DNA from: Hydnum rufescens UP504
Taxonomy: Eukaryota > Basidiomycota > Agaricomycetes > Cantharellales > Hydnaceae
DNA: 64,000 nt
Reading direction: 5' to 3'
Assembly: GCA_014904985.1 (NCBI GenBank)
Contig: MU128974.1
Location: 1 to 64,000 of the forward strand
Positions 43,868 through 55,603 of the stretch are shown piece by piece. The translations under genes were made by a program, and so were the position numbers. Positions within the stretch are counted from its first letter, which is position 1. Each line of letters opens with the position of its first letter. Below the pieces are notes generated by a model. That model was not told where the DNA came from. It saw only the letters and a list, made by a program, of their open reading frames with translations, and did not search any database.

Positions 43868-44535
43868 CTGTATGCGATCTCCTTATTTCAGACGCTAAAT
43901 GAAGATCCTTACAGATCAATGGAATCCTAATCAAGGATTGGACCTGATGGCGATGGAAGAGGCACTGAGGTAACCAGCAATATTCGGCGGTATCCGACAG
44001 TGAGTGTTTGGCAAAACAGTGGAAGCATTGATAGAAAATAAAAATTAGAGGGCATTTACTGATTGTTTGTTGCATAACTTAGCGCAAGAGCATTAGACTC
44101 GGTGCTGATATAGCATTGCGGTTGGAATGCTGAATCCATTCCTTTCCCTAATCAAAATCCGGAACCCTATGGACAAGTTGATATTCCTTTAAAGGTGTTC
44201 GGAGATCTTTATCGTCAGCCTTACTGTTATTGAATTAATTTTCATCAGCTATCTATGTATGCAAGCATACAATATGACCTACCAGTGCCTCCGTGTTGGT
44301 TAGAACCTGAGGGGTTGTGTTTTCCTCAGTTTGCGCCCCGCATCAACTCTGTGACACTGTGACACCGATGTGACCATCCTGACATTCTAGGCCCACGAGT
44401 GGCTTGCCTTCGCCTCAGAAGCTCTGCCTAATTGCCATTACCTACAGAGTAGCTATTCCCATAGCATCTCACTAGGAGCCCACACGTCTGTACTTCCCAT
44501 TATCAACGCGTGCCTGCGCGACAGTCCCATCCCTC
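43868..44535. other. Intergenic, 670 bp
   Basis: Between divergent genes. Contains a cluster of GTGAC motifs at 44350-44375 (TGTGACACTGTGACACC, TGTGACC) that resembles the interior of the MITE at 25510-25764, but no terminal inverted repeats were found. Confidence 0.4.
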
Positions 44536-45884
44536 ATGCAAGGGTTGGCCGGTGTTTCTAGGCATAATTTACTTTGCTCTCGAAGAGGCGCTCATTCTCA
44601 TGCTTCCCCCACTCTACTCTCTCTTCCCCGGAAGCGTCTTGCGAATGTCACTGCGGCAGCGGTCGCCCTGACTGTGGGCATCTACTACCTAGCTTGGCCC
44701 AGTCCATCTCGCCATGCGCCAACGTCTGCCGCTCTCCCTCTCGCTTTGTCGCGCTTTACGCCCGTTATGATAGAGTCCTCTGAAGGCACCAGTCCCTCTA
44801 CAAAAATCATTACGTTAAGGGTGCCTCCAAACTTGTTGCCGAGCCCAAATGATCACCTTTTGCGCCCGATTCATTCCATATATGTGAAAGACAGTGATAT
44901 GCAGATCGAAAGGCCCTATACACCCCTTTTTGGCATAGAGTCAGACGGGCACATACGCCTGTGGGTGAAGCGGTACGAATATGGGGAAGTCGGACGGTGG
45001 CTGCATGCTAAAAAGCCTGGAGATGTGATCGAGATTCGTGGCCCCGCCCTTACGTGGGATTTTGAGAGGGAGTTGAAAGAAGGGAAATGGGATGATATAA
45101 TCATGGTGCGGGTCCCCTGCTGCCTTCTCGTCTCGGGAGCTTTGGGATAGGCGCTGATGTACATTCTCATCATGTACCCTTCATGTTTCTTGAATTTCTT
45201 GAATAGTAGATATCAGGAGGAACTGGGATAACGCCATTCTTCCAGTTTATACATAATTATTTCAAGGAGGGCTCGCCTTCACCTGATAGCTCTCCACTTC
45301 GCATCACGTTATTGCACTCTTCACCCACGCCCGCCCATCTGCCTCCACCAATCATGCTCTCAGCATTGCAATCCTTGGCTTCAACAACGCCATCTGCCTC
45401 GTTCTTCCTGAAACTATTCGTCGATAAGCTCGACGATACACACCCCAGAGTCCCCAGCGCCTTTGAGAAACAGGAGCCACCACCCGCAGTGCGTCGAATA
45501 TCAAAGGAAGACATATACGAAGTTCTAGTTGAGCGGGGCATCATAGAATCGTCACCACTTACGCCATCACCACCATCATCATCGTGGTGGCGCTTCTTTC
45601 CACGCTCAAGATCAAAAAGTGGCAGTAGCTCACATGCACCCGCTTCACATCCGCAATTGAGGAAGCGGCGTGTTCTCTTCCTCGTGTGTGGCCCTGAACC
45701 GTTAGTGCATTTTAGTTACTGGCGATTCTTCGTCGATGGGGTCTGATGCGATATCATAATTATGACTTGTAGTATGCTCCATGCTATCGCAGGACCTCGC
45801 GCACAAAATCTCACTACGGGTCCAGTGCGCGGCATTCTCGGCGACATGGGTTTCACGTCGCTTGATGTGCGCCAATTCTCATGA
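44536..45884 (+). CDS. Mitochondrial FAD-dependent reductase, CYC2-like (FNR family)
   Basis: Exons 44536-45105, 45210-45700 and 45773-45884 join in frame to 390 residues. The N-terminus is basic and Ser-rich with a membrane segment (VTAAAVALTVGIYYLAW), fitting an inner-membrane anchor after a presequence. The FAD-binding region has IERPYTPLFGIESDGHIRLW and KRYEYGEVGRWLHAKKPGD, then IEIRGPALTWDF. The NAD-binding part starts ISGGTGITPFFQFIHNYF and ends with the CGP block FLVCGPEPMLHAIAGPRAQN. The order RxYTP...GxxxRWLH...GGTGITP...CGPE matches cytochrome-b5-reductase-like enzymes; RPYTPL with GEVGRWL favours CYC2, which acts in cytochrome c maturation. A Ser/Arg-rich insert (about 45560-45660) precedes the CGP block. 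It converges with the BSD2-like gene. Confidence 0.85.
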
Positions 45885-45977
45885 CAATCTCATGCAAAAG
45901 TCGAGTTCCGCACGCGGATGACCGGTAACTGCCCCCCCTCCCTTAAAATCGTTCCAAAGTGAATGTTATTGGATGGA

Positions 45978-47607
45978 TCACGCACTACTCAAAAAGCGAA
46001 AAAGAAAATCAAGCCTATGGTATACATGGAGGTGGACAGGAATGAGAGTAGAAAGAAAGAATAGAAGCGCGTCCGGATGATTTTGACCACAAACGAGTGA
46101 TGTTGTATGAACACAAGCACAATTATTTATTTTGCTTCTTCTAAATCCGCCAGTTGTACACTCTTCTACTGTCTCTCGCATTTCCGGATTCGTTCGATGG
46201 ATTCCCTGTCGCCTCGGGATTCGATGCCCGGGGAGGTGTGGTGTTGGAGCCTGTGGCGAGCTATTCCATCCATTAAGCCCAAACGCATGTTGGATATGCC
46301 GGATCGTCTGGGCATCGCGCATCAACTCTTCGGGTGTGGGTTCCCGTTCGGTCATGACGCTCCGCTGCACCCCACGCTCCCATTGTTTGACGCGCCAGAA
46401 TCCCAAGAAGGAAGTGATGAGGATGAACCACCCTAGAGTCATCAGCAGGAACGACATCCAGTCATTTGTTGTGAACGAGCCACCGATCATAAATGCCGGG
46501 CTTGCTTCTGACAGATCGTGCACGGTGCTGTTTGGGAGGGTTTGGGCTGGTGGAGGTGCAGCCGCGACTGCGCGATGGAAAAGGGCATGAGCAAGTTTAG
46601 GGAGGGCTCTGGCTGCGGGAGTTGAGTTTGCCTCCGAGCTTCCACTGGCACCCATTACCTGGGACCACCCGCCCCAGGGATCGGCGCCATCGTCTCCCGC
46701 GACAGGGACTGTGGCCTCCGGACTCCGCATATAAAACCCATATTGAATAAGGGTGATGCCGAGGCCAGCACGACTGCCGTATTTTGAAGCATGCGTGGTG
46801 TGGAGAAGGTAGGTAAGAAGGAAGCCAACGAACTGGAAGGATACTGATACGAGGAGGTTCCAGAGGAACGCGAATACGCTTCCCACCGGGAGACTATCAA
46901 TAATCATGTCCCATCCAGCGGACCACTGGGTGCCAGGATAGTATTCTCCCAGTAAGGCGGGACAGAGTCCGCCTGTGCTGATTGGTATGTCTATTACATA
47001 ACCAGAACTGGATGAGCGATATGCAAAAAGATGCCAGGTTGAAAACCCGAACCGGAGGAGACTCCTTCTGGGATTCTTCGGGAACCCAATATGGGCCTTC
47101 AGAATCTGCCGCTCCCCGGACAGGCGCAGTGCCTCCAGGCTTAGCAACAACATTGACAAATACACCATCATTGCCCAATCCTCCGCCTCTCCGATCGTGG
47201 GCATAATGCGTCGGAAGAATAGCACCCAGTGCCCTCTGAATAATCCCTGGGCGTCGCACAGTTGATATAGACGAGCTCGAAGGAATTAAACCGTTGGAGT
47301 TGCCATACGCATTAGGAAGCGCAAGCGCTGATGGTTGCGGTGGTGACCCTGGAGGCGGCAGCATCGCGTAGTCGTACTCAAAGTCATAAGCACCAGAGCC
47401 CGAATTAGAAGGAGAAGTTCGTGAAGGAGTATCTTGGTCATTGATAGAGTCCAAGGGGTGTGACGGGGAACGGTTGTGATCTGCAAGGAGTGGTCTCGAC
47501 GATGTGTTGTGTACATCATCCGCCTCGTCGTCTGAGTCTGAATTCTCAAAGGCGGCCTCCATTTCCTCCTCTGAGGTCTGCGTAGGGAGCTGAGTATACC
47601 TAGCCAT
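45978..47607 (-). CDS. BSD2/Ndfip family membrane adaptor
   Basis: Endomembrane adaptor for Rsp5/NEDD4 ubiquitin ligase, in yeast controlling metal-transporter sorting. It starts MARYTQLPTQTSEEEMEAAF at 47607. A long acidic, Ser/Pro-rich cytosolic part contains SDSDDEADD and NDGVFVNVVAKPGGTAPVRG, and an intron ends it near 46990. The membrane part reads DSLPVGSVFAFLWNLLVSVS, FQFVGFLLTYLLHTTHASKY and GSRAGLGITLIQYGFYMR, which is the family core with two helices. A luminal Ala/Pro-rich loop follows, then NDWMSFLLMTLGWFILITSF and the tail WERGVQRSVMTEREPTPEEL. The frame stays open to 45978 but the last 60 residues look unlike coding sequence, so the true stop may be earlier through another intron. 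Confidence 0.85.
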
Positions 47608-48641
47608 GATAACAAGTGGTTCACAAGCCGCCTCGGAGTTTGCCACTCCAACGCAGCAACTTTCGATTTGTAAGCAATACTGACTCTTGACGTCTCTGGT
47701 GATAGAGGCGCTTGACGTGCTGGAGCTCAACGCAAGAAATATCCTAATATTTTCAAAGTTGACTCCCAATCAGTTTCGGGAAGTCTGTTCTCTTCACTCT
47801 TGTGGCCACTTCCTCATGGTCTATGGGGAAGGCTTTGCCAATGCCGTTGAAAATGACCTCCGAGCGAATCTCAATGACAAAGAGGGTACGAAATAATAAA
47901 GCCGTCCTAGACTTCTCGGACGGCGAGCGGATCTTCAGTGAGAGGTCTAATTTTCCTGACCACCTGATAGCTCGGTTTCTATAGACTATGGACATGCACA
48001 TGCCACAAGGAGAAGCGTTAAAGCAAGCTGTGCAGCTGTGCGGCTGTCCATGAACTTGTTGATTTCCCTGTCCCAGTTATCTTGCTCCAGCCAGTTTCAC
48101 GGAAGGAAAGGATATGTCGGACGAAGTCCATCCAGATAGGTGCGGTAGATTGCGATGTCGCACGCAATACCAGAAAAACGGATGTTCGAATGAGCACAAC
48201 CTCATTGCATAAGCATTACGTTCGTGATGATGTCAACCATGTTTCTACGGAGTTAGCCGAAATTCAGAGCTCGAGCACATTGAATTCTAGGAAAAAGACG
48301 TCTACCTCCATGCGTGGAGAATGAGTTATAGGAGGCGCGAGAATAATGCATTGCCAAGGTTACGCCAAACGCATTTTATCGGTGACGAATTTTGAAGAAA
48401 CCGGAGCTACTACTGTACATGGTAAGCACGTCTGCCCGTCCATTTCCAAGAGAATCTCGCCGGACTGTTCGTCACCACAGGGCCTGGTCTGTTTTACACC
48501 ATCAGCATTAGATTGGATAAGCCGCGGCGCGAATCCAGATAAGAGAAAGACATTCTCGAAGAGAAAAGGACTCACCATTGTTAGTGTGACATCATGTAAA
48601 GCATTGCTTGCGATTTCCAGGGCGTAGCTCTGAGAAAGTTA
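47608..48641. other. Intergenic, about 1 kb, no supported gene
   Basis: Upstream of the BSD2-like gene and downstream of EIF1AD. Open frames up to 93 codons occur on both strands (for example 48346-48627) without motifs or consistent composition. The BSD2 promoter should lie in the left part. Confidence 0.45.
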
Positions 48642-49204
48642 CTATTCGCGATTGGGATTCTCCCACAAAGGGCTGTTATCTTCCCCCTCCTCTTCTATCG
48701 AAATTGAGGGCGACTGGTGATAAAGATTCAGCGTTCTCGTCGCACTCGGCCTCCCCTGAAGGGTGGTGCTTTAGTGTCCAATTGCACTGGCCTGAATCAT
48801 AACTGAGACTTCCGAGATCAAGAGCAATAGAGAGAGGGCGTACCATAGTCCCTGTTTTTTCCATCGTTTCACATCGTCAGATGATAGTACGGTGGTAATT
48901 CTCCATGTATTTTCGGCGTGGGACCTTCTGGGAAGGTATCATAGGATTTCACGAGTACGAAGCTTCCTGAAAAGCAATATTATGGTCTGCAGAAGTATCC
49001 ACCCTCGATCATAGCTGGCTCGCCTCGTCTTATCCACATTAGTTTTCGAAACCGTGGAGGTAGTTCAACTAGAAACGATGCACTACCATCCCAACACTCA
49101 AAGACGTTCGACCCAGTAGTTTTTTTGACCACACAAACACGAGTCCCAGGTTCGAGTTCGTCAGGGGTGTGGTCTGACACTTTCTGTTGACGTTTACGTG
49201 GCAT
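48642..49204 (-). CDS. EIF1AD-like protein (eIF1A/S1-IF1 fold)
   Basis: Small nuclear RNA-binding protein related to eIF1A, present in animals and many fungi. It starts MPRKRQQKVSDHTPDELEPG at 49204. The OB fold reads TRVCVVKKTTGSNVFECW, then FLVELPPRFRKLMWIRRGE, closely following the family pattern of strand, (L/V)xxPxKFRxxxWIxRG. An intron leads to SFVLVKSYD, then TTVLSSDDVKRWKKQGLW. A further intron and an acidic end EEEGEDNSPLWENPNRE close at 48642, matching the acidic PL-x-NxNR tail of the family. Two frame changes (about 48897-48901 at GGAGAATTACC, and after GLW) indicate a missing A and a possible second indel. Confidence 0.8.
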
Positions 49205-49286
49205 TGTAGGAGTTACCGTACATTACCGCGCTGCCGCTACTGCGGAACTTTCCGCACAGTACTTCATCAGCTTCGGATTCTTCGAC
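49205..49286. promoter_or_regulatory. 82-bp bidirectional promoter, EIF1AD/VPS1
   Basis: The start codons of two divergent housekeeping genes are only 82 bp apart. Contains TTACCGTACATTACCGCG and GC-rich steps but no TATA box. Shared regulation is likely by position only. Confidence 0.5.
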
Positions 49287-52200
49287 ATGGCGGCAGGACT
49301 CGGATTAGAAGTTGTTGGGATTGTCAATAAGCTCCAGGTTGGTGATTGCTGATTCCCATGTCCGGTTTTTCAATCCTCAATTTCTTGCAAAGGACGTATT
49401 TAGTGCCGTAGGTAGCAGTGCGTCTACGATAGACCTGCCACAAATATGCGTGCTTGGAAGCCAATCCAGTGGCAAAAGTAGCGTTCTTGAGGTACTCCAG
49501 GGGTCTTGTTCTCCTTCGAGAATGTCATCTCAATGCCCTCCAGAATCTTGTAGGGAGGGATTTTTTACCTCGAGGCACTGGGATTGTGACCCGAAGACCT
49601 CTTGTAAGCCATATACTGAATGAAGGATGGGGGTGCCTATCGTTGATGCACAAGACAGGTTTTGCAATTAATACATCGCCCTATCACTGCTGCAAAGGGT
49701 GCTGGAGCGCCCGCACGTGAGTCGCTTTTGTTCTTCTGTGGCTCTGCATTTGATCTGAGAGTGTTCATTCACCCCAGAAACCAAGGCCGGTGACTCGCAG
49801 ACAAACGACACCGAATGGGGCGAGTTCTTGCATCTTCCAGGGGAAAAGTTCTACGACTTCTCGAAAATCCGCAGCGAAATTATCCGCGATACCGAAGCCA
49901 AGACTGGGAGGAATGCCGGTATGATTTGGCTGGTTCTCTTCGTCCAAATTCATCTCTCATGTTGACTTTGGCTCAGGTATTTCCCCTGTCCCAATCAACC
50001 TTCGCATATTTTCGCCAAATGGTAGCGTTTCCTAAACTAAATATGCAATTAGGATCTTAACCCCCACCACGTTTAGTATTGACCTTGACACTGGTCGATT
50101 TACCTGGTTTAACCAAAGTGTGGAGTGATCTCTATCCTTCTCTCATGGGTCTGACATGTTTTGTTAGGTCCCTGTGGGCGATCAACCCCGTGATATAGAA
50201 CGTCAAATCCGGGACATGCTGATGAAATATATTTCACGTCCAAACGCCGTTATCCTTGCGGTTACTGCTGCGAATACAGACCTGGCCAATTCGGATGGGT
50301 TGAAAATGGCGAGAGAAGTTGACCCAGAAGGTGAGAGTGAACCATGTTCGCCGACGAGATGCCTTTAACCGGCTCCTATTGTTAAGGCACTCGCACCATC
50401 GGCGTCCTCACCAAGGTCGATTTGATGTAGGTGTATTGGTTCTGAATCATTTCATACACATCTGAACCCCTGGGGCCTCTAGGGATCAAGGGACAGATGT
50501 AATTGAAATTTTGGCGGGTCGCGTTATCCCACTGCGTCTTGGCTACGTCCCGGTTGTGCGTATGGCTCGCCTCTAGATGTTTCCTGGCTCTGAACATTCC
50601 CTCGTAGGTTAATCGTGGCCAACGAGATATTGACTCTTCAAAGACTATCACCTCCGCCCTAGAGCATGAACGAGCATTCTTTGAGAACCACCCCAGCTAC
50701 AACAGTAAAGCGCAATACTGCGGGACACCCTATCTCGCCCGACGATTGAATCTAGTATGTTCTGACGACGTACCGCCATGGTCCCCGACAGTGACATGAA
50801 AGCCATGTAGATTCTTATGCATCACATCAGGACGACATTGCCCGATATCAAAGTTCGTATCAGCGAGCAACAGAAGAAGTACGCTGCGGAACTGCAGTCT
50901 CTTGGCGGCCTTGTTGCGGATAACTCGGTATGTCACATCTGTGTAGTTGTCGGGTGATAGTGATGACCTGTGACTTCGTCGCGTAGGGTAGCGTGGTGTT
51001 AGCTGCGATAACCGAATTTGCTGCCGAATTTCGTGGTGCCATTGATGGCAACAGAGAAGACTTGGCGCAGAATGAACTGTCTGGTGGCGCTCGGATAGGC
51101 TTTGTCTTCCATGAGCTATACAATACCGCCATAAAATCTTTCGATCCCTTTGATCAAGTCAAAGATGGCGATATCCGAACAATTCTCTACAACTCGTCTG
51201 TGCGTACTCTCTCCGGTTTATCTTCCATTTCACAGACAAACACGCATTTCCTCTACTAGGGTTCTACGCCGTCTTTATTTGTAGGCACAACAGCGTTCGA
51301 GGTGATCGTCAAGCAACAAATTCGCCGACTAGAGGAACCAAGTTTGAAGTGCTGTCAATTGGTGTACGATGAACTTATTCGCATACTAGGGCAGATCCTG
51401 CCACGCATTGTCGGTCCTTTTTAAGATGTTTTGTGTTCGTGATTATTTCTAATCTCACGTTGTCATCTCCAGCAAGCATTCAAACGCTACCCAGACCTGG
51501 AGAAACGATTCAACTCAGTCGTTATTAACTTTTTCCGGAGATCTATGGAGCCGACCACAAAATTGGTTTCAAACTTGGTGGCGTGCGTTCCTTATCTGTA
51601 GCTGTTGTCTTGGACACTACATCCTCACGACGGCATACAGGATGCAGGCTTGCTACATTAACACGACTCACCCAGATTTCCTCAATGGTCACAAGGTGAT
51701 GCGTTATGTACTTATTTTACTCCCGACTTCGCTGGTTCTGACATGTGGTCCAGGCCATGGCCATTGTGACTGAGCGCATGAACGCGAATAAGCCAGCCCC
51801 AGCACCTGTTGACCCCAAATCTGGTCGTCTCGCTCCCGGTCAGATTAACAATAACAAAGACCTGGATGTCGAACTTCCCAAAGACGAACCAAGCTTTTTT
51901 GGGACCTTTTTCTCTGGGAGTAAGGGTGCGAAGAAACGTAGTGCCTTAACCAATGGAAGGCCCGGATCCCCTGTGCGCCCCTTGTCTTCCTGAATTGGGC
52001 AGCCGACGCGCTAGGGCTAATGATAGGTTTATACTAGTCTCCGACTTCGCCTGCTGTATCTGCCATGGAACAGCCCCCACCAGTCATTCGACCTCAAATG
52101 GCTTTGAATGAGCGAGAGCAAATGGAGACTGAAGTCATTAGTGGGTTGTCTTCTACCTCCGCTTGAGTTTATCATTGCTCACGTTCCCTGTCAGAACTCC

Positions 52201-52502
52201 TCATCCATTCATATTTCAACATCATCAAACGCGAGATGATTGATATGGTCCCAAAGTCGATTTCCCTGACCCTGGTCAATCATTCCAAGGAGAATCTGCA
52301 GAAGGAACTATTGCAAGAGCTTTATAAACCTGACGTCTTGGAGGAGCTCCTCAAGGAGAGTCACGTGGTAATTGAGCGACGAGCAGAAGTAGTGAAGATG
52401 TTGGGGGCTCTTAATAAAGCCGAGGAGTAGGCAGCCTTCTCTTCCTAACGTTTCGTTTGTTGCTCACTTTTTCTTCTTTCCAGAATTGTTGCGAGTGTGT
52501 AG
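49287..52502 (+). CDS. VPS1: Dynamin-like GTPase VPS1
   Basis: Large GTPase for vacuolar sorting, endosome and peroxisome fission. It starts [17 protein letters not shown] at 49287. The GTPase motifs are all visible: P-loop [13 protein letters not shown], switch [16 protein letters not shown]3 [14 protein letters not shown] and G4 TKVDLM, followed by [15 protein letters not shown]. The stalk includes [38 protein letters not shown] and [17 protein letters not shown] variable insert ([19 protein letters not shown], 51790-51850) separates it from the GED. The GED reads [20 protein letters not shown] and [18 protein letters not shown], and the end after a last intron is EIVASV with TAG at 52500-52502. 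About 13 short introns are implied. No plain frame break was found. It converges with the aminopeptidase. Confidence 0.95.
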
Positions 52503-52808
52503 AATGTCTTCCCGATCTATTTTAGTTACAGCTGAATTTCTAGGCCGGAGCGCAGTTTGTATTTTGTGTACCTACTTCCCTTTGATGTTAATATCCGTTC
52601 AAGTTTTTGTTTCTGGCTTAGTGATGTGCTATACATCTATGCATTCAAGGGCGTTGCTTTCATATCTCTTTAATCCATGCATTACCGATATGGTTCGTTG
52701 ACAGCTAAGAAAAATCGCGTGTTTGCCTGCCCATGATGTCCTGCAATATACGGCCACTATGAGTACTATGAGTACCAGAGAATCCCTCGCCACTACGTAG
52801 CCTGCCTA
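52503..52808. other. Convergent 3' gap, VPS1/aminopeptidase
   Basis: About 300 bp holding both transcripts' 3' ends. T-rich, no gene-like frame on either strand beyond chance length. Confidence 0.4.
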
Positions 52809-54756
52809 TCAATCAACAGCAAGAGACTTATCCAAGTTTGCAAACCCCTCGAAAAATGCACCGAACAACGCGATGTACGAATCGACATCGGCACTTCCTC
52901 CTGTCTCGCGAATGGAATGCATGGAGAGCATAGGCGTCCCGACATCGACTGTTCGCAGACCCAATTTGGATAATGCCGGGCCTTTTGTGTGGAAATACAG
53001 GACGCGTCAATCGCTTTCAAGCAGGAAAACAGCGAATTGAAGATTGAAGCTCAAAAGGAGACCTACCAATAGTGCTCCCACAAGCCATATCGTTCCGCAC
53101 TTCGTATTGCTGCACGTTTCCTCCCCGCCTCTCTATAAGCTTCCGCACGAGGAAGGTGCCAACAGCATCAGTGGCGTAGCGCTGCTTAGCATTTGTTTTG
53201 ATCACAACGCCGCCATTCATACGCGGCTTATGATTCTCTTCGAATCGACTGGGATACGAGGGATGGAGAGCATGTGCCATATCCGCTGAGATCAGGAAGG
53301 ACTTTGCAACTGTACATCAGCCGAACGCGAGGGCAAGGACAGGCAGTTACCATTAGACCGCTCCTTCCGCCTTCGCTGTGAGTGTTGGGACATACCTGAG
53401 CTTGCAAGAAGGTCTGGCGAGGGTGCCAGTCGCCCGAGTAGTTGAGGGATGAGGGAACTTTCGGCGCCCGAGCTGGACACTGAGCCAACCTTGAAGTATT
53501 GATAAATTCAATATCGTCAAGATATGATATCGCGAAGTTGAACCCAAGATTTACCTCCTCGTGGTTGAAACATGCGATAACTATGTTAGGGAATGAATAA
53601 GCCGAGGGCTCCGATGCCTTCAGAAATGCCATGTTTACATACTATTGACTTGACCTGCTCGTGAAGCTTCTACCTTCGCGAAATTTTCGGGAGAGACGCT
53701 CTCACAAATCGCTTCCACTGCACAGAATCTGGCCATGGATTTCAACGACCACACCCATACCAGAAATGCACACGATCCTTACGTTGACATCAAATTGTCC
53801 AGGCGAGGCGAGAAAACAAACTCTTCGTTCACGCCCCCTAAGGTAGCCGGCTGGGTGTCGTACAATGATCTGGGCGAGGTTTAGACTCCAATCAGTTGTG
53901 AGTACAACTGCAGAAGTCTCACAGTTCGAAGTCTTGGATGTGCTCCTCGGCAACGGAAAGTTCTTCAGCAAGAACTGAGAGCAGCTGTGGATGATGGTTA
54001 TGTGCAATGCCAACGGCGGGATTATCACTTTTGGATGATTCTACAGGCTTTGCGTTCAGTTGATCGTTTATGAGGCCCAAGATTGGTACGAATTCGGTCT
54101 CTTGATTGAATTTGAAGCCATCGTTCACACCACGGTCCAAGTGAATTGCGAGGGTGGGAATACGAATCAGAGGGCGGTCAATCTTGACGAGGCGAGAACT
54201 GAATTTTCCTTGACTGTCCGTGACGATAACACGTCCGGCGATGGAGAGATCTCTGTCAAACCAAGAGTGCCAAATCCCACCGCCGTAGACTTCGCAGGCG
54301 ACTTGAAGATAGCCGGACTGTGATTTCTTAGAGACAGGCCGAATCTAGACAAGTAATACTCAGCAATCTCGTGGAGAGATCGGTGAAAGGGCCACTATAC
54401 TCTAAGGTTGGGGGAATCAGTGTGCGTTCCGACGATCGAAACGCCAGAGCCAGGCTTAAAACCCGATGGTACGGTAAACGCCAGAAGAGAGCTCTGGTTC
54501 CTAAGAGTGGTCCATCTCTCTAGTTAGAAGTCATTTTAAGGATGGAATAATAACTCGTCGACCTAGTGTAATAGAATCGTCCCCCCCTTTTCAGCGCCAC
54601 CTCCCAGCTCTCCTCTGTTTCGAGAAGCTTTATAAATCCAGCCTTCTCGAGACGGATACTCGCATTCTTTACAGCGTGAAATGGTGTCGGCGATGCATTC
54701 ACAAATGAGACAAACTTCTGCGCCGCTAGATATTTCGAAGAACTCATAGAGACCAT
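52809..54756 (-). CDS. Aspartyl aminopeptidase (M18 family, APE4/DNPEP)
   Basis: Cytosolic or vacuole-targeted zinc aminopeptidase removing N-terminal Asp/Glu. It starts MVSMSSSKYLAAQKFVSFVN at 54756. Metal-site and active-site blocks are visible in order: GVSIVGTHTDSPNLRV (first zinc His, about 54420), YGGGIWHSWFDRDLSIAGRV (54230-54290), LDRGVNDGFKFNQETEFVPI and SPENFAKVE. Next come the catalytic Glu block IVIACFNHEEVGS, SSSGAESSLIPQLLGRLAP, ISADMAHALHPSYPSRFEEN (second zinc region), MACGSTIG and LGLRTVDVGTPMLSMHSIRE. The end is FEGFANLDKSLAVD at 52809. The family length of about 470-490 residues fits. A partial, inverted genomic copy lies at 17113-17638. Its stop codon's neighbour is VPS1, and its start is 85 bp from the STEEP1 stop. 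Confidence 0.93.
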
Positions 54757-54840
54757 GGAGCATTGACAGTCGGCGATTCCCGCTAACCTGAACGATCCCC
54801 AATGAAAACTATGGCATTCTATGAACATTGCACTTAGTAA

Positions 54841-55518
54841 TTAGAGGGAAATGTCATTGCTTTGGGTATCAACAGCAAGCTGGCTCAGGGCTTCCCGCGC
54901 CATGTACGCATCATTCTCTCCGTCGAAAGCCTCGGGTGGGACGTACCCTTGTTGCTGAGTTACAGCTCCGTAATTCAAGTACACAAAGGGACCGGATTTT
55001 AGTGGCGGTGGTGTCATCTGGTAGCCTATCGGTAGTGTACAGCGCGTGCCTTTGAAACAAACGTTCAGCTACAATTGCTACAATCTGTTAGAGAGTGTGT
55101 TTGCGAACAATGAAATCGATACTGTCGTTCATGTCCCTGGGTCCTATGCGAGGTTAAAAAAGTCAGGGATAAATACAGGCAATTGCTAGAGTGATGCATA
55201 CCGCCGCACAAAGATCGGACTGGCCAAATTTACATTGAACTTAAAAGCTCGAGCTTTCGCAGAACCCGCATCCTGAGAACGTAGTATTATCGCTCCATCA
55301 GTCTTTCTGCGGGGCAGAAGTTTCAGGTCCTTGTCTATGACAAGCTATCGAAGGATGTCAAGTCACACAGGAAAAGTAGAACTCAATTGTCGATAGAGAA
55401 CACTCACAATAAACTCCCCACAAAGACAGTAATACACCTTCAAGGCGGCAACAGAACTTTCAGTTGGCACTGCATCTGTCGACGCAGAGACGGCACTGCG
55501 AGATACGATTTTTGGCAT
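54841..55518 (-). CDS. STEEP1/CXorf56 family protein
   Basis: Homologue of the animal STING ER exit protein; the role in fungi, which lack STING, is unknown. It starts MPKIVSRSAVSASTDAVPTE at 55518. The family's first cysteine pair is KVYYCLCGEFI before a GTGAGT intron, followed by DKDLKLLPRRKTDGAIIL, then KARAFKFNVNLASPIFVRR. After another intron GHERQYRFHCTRCTLPIGYQ gives the CxxC pair, with MTPPPLKSGPFVYLNYGAV and QGYVPPEAFDG following. The end is LAVDTQSNDISL with TAA at 54841. The pattern CxC...RR..G.ER.Y..HC..C.LPI.YQ matches the family well. All four visible introns have GT-AG ends. It is head-to-head with DPH6. Confidence 0.83.
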
Positions 55519-55603
55519 CAAAGCACCCACGGATAGTGCCGAAGTCCAATACCACGTCGCGCGATGCCGATCTGAGTAGCAGCCAAGCAGCCAAGGTTTG
55601 TCG
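55519..55603. promoter_or_regulatory. 85-bp bidirectional promoter, STEEP1/DPH6
   Basis: Start codons on opposite strands are 85 bp apart. No recognised binding site can be named. Confidence 0.5.

Noticed and set aside
46890..47200. A possible frameshift in the BSD2-like gene between the N-terminal and membrane parts
   Set aside because: A GT-AG intron near 46935-46990 joins the two frames naturally, so no error is required.
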